Shown here one piece after another: positions 32,617 through 35,901 of a DNA stretch of 35,901 nucleotides. The notes below the pieces were generated by a model. That model was not told the origin of the DNA. It did not search any database and saw nothing but the letters and a program-made list of their open reading frames with translations. Position numbers and translations under genes: made by a program. This DNA comes from Gammaproteobacteria bacterium (GTDB lineage Bacteria > Pseudomonadota > Gammaproteobacteria > Arenicellales > JAANXG01), in the NCBI GenBank assembly GCA_024638505.1, contig JAHEKE010000006.1, positions 1-35,901 of the forward strand, given 5' to 3'. Positions within the stretch are counted from its first letter, which is position 1. Each line of letters opens with the position of its first letter.

Positions 32617-33351
32617 ATGACTGTAGACGTCATCCAGGCGGGATGGGATGCACCTTCCCGCGTTCAAGCTTTCACCACGCTGCGCTCTGGCGGGGTGAGC
32701 CGCTCACCATATGACACGCTCAACCTTGCGGCGCATGTTGAAGATGACCCGGCTTCGGTTGCGGCGAATCGTGCGCGGCTGCGTCAGTGCTGGCGCCTGC
32801 CGGCGGAGCCCGTATGGTTAAAGCAAATTCACGCTACGAATATCGTGCAGGCAGAGCGGTACAGCGCGGAGCGAACGGCGGATGGTAGCCATACGCGCAA
32901 ACACGGAGTGGTCTGTGCCATATTGACCGCGGACTGTTTGCCGCTGTTTTTATGCTCGGCTGACGGTGCCCAGGTTGGGTTGTTCCACGTCGGCTGGAAG
33001 GGGCTGGTAAAGGGAATGGTAGACCGGGCAATCAACTCCTTTGCGCATTGCGGGAAAACCATCGCCTGGCTGGGGCCGGCAATCGGTGCAGACGCGTTTG
33101 AGATTGGCCAGGAGGTAAAAATCGCGCTGGAGCAGTCGCTGCAGCCGGAGGTGGACTGTTTCCAACCCGGACATCAGGGCAAATGGCTGGCGGATTTATC
33201 CGCTTTGGTCGCACACGAGCTGCGGCGGCGGAACGTTGCCTGTGATTATGATGCTACGCTGTGCACCTATACTGACCAGGCTCGTTTCTTTTCATACCGT
33301 CGATCGCAGCGCTGTGGCAGAATGGCGTCTTTGATCTGGATAGAAGATTGA
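32617..33351 (+). CDS. pgeF: peptidoglycan editing factor PgeF / purine nucleoside phosphorylase YfiH family
   Basis: A 244-residue protein. Metal-site His and Cys residues of the multicopper-oxidase-like family are in place: KQIHATNIV, LTADCLPLFLCSADG and FHVGWKGLVKGMV. GPAIGADAFEIGQEV and FFSYRR near the end also fit. In E. coli the protein prevents misincorporation of Ser into peptidoglycan precursors, and homologues have purine nucleoside phosphorylase/laccase-like activity. An upstream ATG at 32593 overlaps the rluD end and is an alternative; 32617 aligns better with known starts. It is coupled with rluD, the common order. Confidence 0.92.
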   Translation: MTVDVIQAGWDAPSRVQAFTTLRSGGVSRSPYDTLNLAAHVEDDPASVAANRARLRQCWRLPAEPVWLKQIHATNIVQAERYSAERTADGSHTRKHGVVCAILTADCLPLFLCSADGAQVGLFHVGWKGLVKGMVDRAINSFAHCGKTIAWLGPAIGADAFEIGQEVKIALEQSLQPEVDCFQPGHQGKWLADLSALVAHELRRRNVACDYDATLCTYTDQARFFSYRRSQRCGRMASLIWIED

Positions 33352-33866
33352 ACGGCTTTTACGCGGGCTTGCGCTGCCTAAGCTGCATGCGATTGGCTGC
33401 CACGCTCATTGCTTTGGCAGCGGTTTGTTCGATTTACTTCACGACCACCGAGGGTCAGGAAGCAGTCGAACCGCAGGCGGTCGATTTTACTCTGCCAGAT
33501 GTGGACGGTAAGCCAGTGCGGCTTTCGAGTTATCGCAACCGCTGGGTAGTCGTTAATTTCTGGGCCACCTGGTGCGCCCCATGTTTACGGGAGATTCCGG
33601 AGCTTTCCTGGGTGCATGAAAAGTACAATACCAAAGTGGTGGTAATCGGGGTTAATTATGAGACCATAAGCCGAATTAAATTGAAAAGGTTTATGCAGAA
33701 GCACAACATTGACTACCCAGTAGTTCAGATCAGCGATCAGCCCTTGTCTCCCTTCGAGCCTTTAATCGGACTTCCCTCAACCTTTTTCGTCGATCCCCAG
33801 GGCAACTACGTTGCGCGGCACACCGGCGTAGTAACCGCCAGTAAAATTAAAAAACTTCTTGAGTAG
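33348..33866 (+). CDS. TlpA-like thioredoxin-fold protein, probably exported
   Basis: A 172-residue protein. A hydrophobic segment (about 14-32, MRLAATLIALAAVCSIYF) forms a signal peptide or anchor. The rest is a TlpA/ResA-like thioredoxin fold: VDFTLPDVDGKPVRLSSYR, then the redox motif WCAPC (Cys76, Cys79), and LPSTFFVDPQG with the cis-Pro. It probably acts as a thiol-disulfide reductase in the periplasm; the partner is unknown. The TTG start at 33348 overlaps the pgeF stop (TTGA), which implies coupling; an ATG at 33387 would begin right at the hydrophobic stretch. Its place after pgeF is not the usual one, where clpB often follows. Confidence 0.85.
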   Translation: MNGFYAGLRCLSCMRLAATLIALAAVCSIYFTTTEGQEAVEPQAVDFTLPDVDGKPVRLSSYRNRWVVVNFWATWCAPCLREIPELSWVHEKYNTKVVVIGVNYETISRIKLKRFMQKHNIDYPVVQISDQPLSPFEPLIGLPSTFFVDPQGNYVARHTGVVTASKIKKLLE

Positions 33867-33886
33867 CTAAAGGGCGCGGCGTGAAG

Positions 33887-33909
33887 ACCGGCCGTTACGT
33901 GCGGCCGGT
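33887..33909. terminator. strong hairpin between convergent genes, possible bidirectional terminator
   Basis: A perfect eight-base GC-rich stem, ACCGGCCG with loop TTACGTG and CGGCCGGT, lies between the stops of the TlpA-like gene and nadC. There is no T-run on either strand, so termination would need Rho or another factor. Its position between convergent genes supports a terminator role. Confidence 0.5.
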
Positions 33910-33956
33910 AGAAGAGGGGTCACTTTGAGGCGGACTTGGCGTTTTCCCCCTTTGCT

Positions 33957-34799
33957 CTACTCGACCAGCAGGGAAAAGTCCGTGGCGCATACGTTTTTGG
34001 TAATGGCGCCGATGGAGATGAAGTCTACGCCTGTCTCGGCGATTGCCCGAAGATTATTCAAATCGATCCCGCCCGAGGCTTCTAACTCGGCGCGGCCCCC
34101 GTTGAGCGTTACGGCCTGCTTCAGCTGTGACGGCGTAAAATTATCCAGCAGTACGCGCTGCGCCCCGGCATCTAGAGCCGTGTGCAGTTGCTGCAGGTCC
34201 TCCACTTCGATTTCGACCAAGATGTTTTGCTCCGTGCCGGCCCTGGCCCGCTGCAGGATTTGTTCAATCTTAATACCGTGGCGCAAATGATTTTCTTTGA
34301 TCAAAATGCCGTCATACAACCCCATGCGGTGGTTGTGGCCTCCGCCGCAATGCACCGCATATTTTTGCGCCAGGCGCAGTCCGGGTATGGTTTTTCTGGT
34401 ATCGAGAATTTTCGCCTTGGTTCCGTGCACAAGTTCAACGTAGTGGTGAGTTATCGTTGCGGTGCCGGATAGGAGTTGCAGTAAGTTCAGCGCGCTGCGT
34501 TCTCCGGTGACTATTGCGCGGGCCGGTCCAGTCAGTATACAAACGACTTCATCCGGATGGATGCTGCTCCCGTCTGCAATGCTCCATTTTACGTTGACGG
34601 ATTTATCCAGACGGTGAAACACCGCCTCGAAAAAAGCCGTCCCCGCAAGCACCGCCTTTTCCCGGCAGACAAGCTGGGCTTGAACGTCTGCGTCGGGGAT
34701 AAGGGCGGCGGTTAAATCACCGCTGCCGATATCCTCGTCCAGCGCAAGCTGCGCGATGCGGTCAGGGTAGTCTTGGGGAAAATGGGGCTTGGTGCTCAC
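33957..34799 (-). CDS. nadC: nicotinate-nucleotide pyrophosphorylase (carboxylating)
   Basis: A 280-residue enzyme. It converts quinolinate and PRPP to nicotinate mononucleotide, the step that feeds NAD synthesis. Typical segments are ALDEDIGSGDLTAALIP, ERSALNLLQLLSGTATITHHYV, KILDTRKTIPGLRLAQKYAVHCGGGHNHRMGLYDGILIKENH (substrate-binding Arg, His and Lys residues), and LEASGGIDLNNLRAIAETGVDFISIGAITK. The start codon is GTG (34799). It is convergent with the TlpA-like gene and divergent from the gene at 34949, with about 149 bases between that should hold both promoters. Confidence 0.95.
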   Translation of the reverse strand: MSTKPHFPQDYPDRIAQLALDEDIGSGDLTAALIPDADVQAQLVCREKAVLAGTAFFEAVFHRLDKSVNVKWSIADGSSIHPDEVVCILTGPARAIVTGERSALNLLQLLSGTATITHHYVELVHGTKAKILDTRKTIPGLRLAQKYAVHCGGGHNHRMGLYDGILIKENHLRHGIKIEQILQRARAGTEQNILVEIEVEDLQQLHTALDAGAQRVLLDNFTPSQLKQAVTLNGGRAELEASGGIDLNNLRAIAETGVDFISIGAITKNVCATDFSLLVE

Positions 34800-34948
34800 G
34801 CGAAATCAAGTAACAGGGAAACCGAACCATATGACGCCGTTGCCTTCAGTGCAAGTGGGTCTGCATCTGGCACTTATACCTCACGTGACATTGATGGACT
34901 CCGCTTATTCATGTAAAACACGCCGACGTTTAACGACGCTGACAGTTT

Positions 34949-35901
34949 ATGACTAGCAATCTTTGGACATTAGTGAATACGGCACTCAACAAGTATCCGG
35001 GCAATACCGCTTGGGTCCGACGATTGTCAAAAGGGGAAAAAGAGCGTTTTACCTATGCTGAGGTGCTGGCATCGGCGCACGCGCTGGCTGAGCAGCTGCA
35101 AACGCTGGGAGTTAAGGTCGGCGACCACGTAGGAATTCTGGCAGACAATGGTCCGGAGTGGGGAGCCGCCGCGTTCGCCGCGTGGAAAACGGGAGCGGTA
35201 GTCGCACCTCTGCATATGGGCAACAGCGACGAGGAGCTGAAAGTCATGGAGCAAGCATTGGCGCCCAGAGTAATCCTGTTCAAAGGCGATGAGCGAGGTT
35301 TAGCCAACTGTGTGGAAATTAATCTTGTTAAAGAAATGCAGGGCAATGCTGCCGCGGCAACTCATGTCGACGCGCACAGCGAAGCGGTTCGCCTTTACAC
35401 CTCGGGCAGCACAGGGCGACCCAAGCTGGTTCGATTGTCACATGCAAACGTTGTTTCTAACGTGCTGGCGGCGTCTAAAATAGATCTTGACCTCGATCAG
35501 CACGATCGGTTTCTGTCGCTTCTGCCTACCTCCCACGCCTTTGGCCTGAGCTTTGACATGTTGCTGCCTATCCACTGCGGTGCCTGTATGGTGTTGCCGC
35601 GCGTGCTGGCGGCGAATGAGGTGTTGGCCGCGCTGGCTGAGGAAAAAATAACGCTCATGGTTGCAGTGCCAAGACTATACCGCAATGTAATGCACGGCAT
35701 GGAGAAGAAGTTTCGACAAGCTGGGCCTCTTATGCGCTTGTACATTAAGCTGGTGCGAACTTCACCGAAGCGCCTTAAGCGGGTGCTCAACTGGCCCATA
35801 AGAAAAAAATTTGGCGGAAATATCAAAACCTGGGTCAGCGGTGGATCGCGACTGGATCCTGAGATTTCGCGCTACTACCGGAATCTCGGCCTGCCTTTGC
35901 G
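34949..35901 (+). CDS. AMP-binding (acyl-CoA synthetase/ANL superfamily) enzyme, 3' end outside the window
   Basis: The frame is open from the ATG at 34949 to the right edge, giving 317 residues without a stop. It matches the N-terminal part of adenylate-forming enzymes: FTYAEVLASAHALAEQLQTLGVKVGDHVGILADNGPEWGAAAFAAWKTGAVVAPLH, then the P-loop YTSGSTGRPK (ATP-binding), LLPTSHAFGLSF, and SGGSRLDPEISRYYRNLGLPL near the edge. The basic segment KLVRTSPKRLKRVLNWPIRKKFGG resembles long-chain fatty acyl-CoA synthetases (FadD15-like). It activates a carboxylic acid with ATP and usually transfers it to CoA; the substrate cannot be named. Only a poor Shine-Dalgarno sequence precedes the ATG. The enzyme's C-terminal domain is missing from view. 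Confidence 0.88.
   Translation, partial: MTSNLWTLVNTALNKYPGNTAWVRRLSKGEKERFTYAEVLASAHALAEQLQTLGVKVGDHVGILADNGPEWGAAAFAAWKTGAVVAPLHMGNSDEELKVMEQALAPRVILFKGDERGLANCVEINLVKEMQGNAAAATHVDAHSEAVRLYTSGSTGRPKLVRLSHANVVSNVLAASKIDLDLDQHDRFLSLLPTSHAFGLSFDMLLPIHCGACMVLPRVLAANEVLAALAEEKITLMVAVPRLYRNVMHGMEKKFRQAGPLMRLYIKLVRTSPKRLKRVLNWPIRKKFGGNIKTWVSGGSRLDPEISRYYRNLGLPL

Overview
The window looks like chromosomal DNA of a Gammaproteobacterium. The evidence is gene content and order: an aat-bpt-infA cluster, a divergent bamD / rluD-pgeF pair, a lexA-sulA operon with a LexA operator, and an AmpD-type amidase. No species can be named from sequence alone. The window divides into an accessory left third and a mostly core right two thirds, with a polymorphic-toxin locus inserted in the core part.

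Left region (1 to about 11270) looks like an accessory island. It lies beside the 3' end of a tRNA-Ala(CGC) gene, next to an integrase that has its N-terminal and core-binding parts but no catalytic domain. The island holds an EamA-type exporter, two class III nucleotide cyclases with different sensor/scaffold parts (cyclase-TolB-like-TPR and zinc ribbon-cyclase-AAA-TPR), a 5'-truncated amidohydrolase, a divergent LysR regulator/glutathione-transferase pair, and a secreted c-type cytochrome P460. Four copies of an undescribed intergenic repeat with a conserved TGCTGC-NNN-GCAGCA hairpin lie between these modules. Two of the copies share a longer arm and flank the amidohydrolase/LysR/GST segment as direct repeats.

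Middle region (11400 to 19500) has a Lon-N-terminal-like protein, a YpsA/DprA-like Rossmann protein, a 3-mercaptopyruvate sulfurtransferase, and then the most notable locus: a 1402-residue exported RHS/YD-repeat protein. Its C-terminal tip after the DPFGL end of the RHS core is a Cys-rich domain with a CCxxHDxCY phospholipase A2 active-site motif. The next gene overlaps its stop codon and encodes a small four-helix membrane protein, the natural candidate for the immunity protein. A flippase-like (UPF0104/LPG synthase TM) membrane protein follows.

Right region (19500 to 35901) is mainly housekeeping: two unrecognised proteins in tandem, AmpD (peptidoglycan recycling), PduO-type cobalamin adenosyltransferase, SulA and LexA (SOS response) with two LexA-box-like operators, an ECF sigma factor and a membrane anti-sigma factor fused to a DsrE-like domain, a conserved secreted protein, IF-1, the two N-degron transferases Bpt and Aat, a FemAB/GNAT-like protein, NAD synthetase, BamD, RluD, PgeF, a TlpA-like thioredoxin, NadC, and the start of an AMP-forming acyl-CoA synthetase-like gene that runs off the right edge.

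All calls come from reading the sequence and translations by eye. No database search was run, and domain boundaries are approximate.
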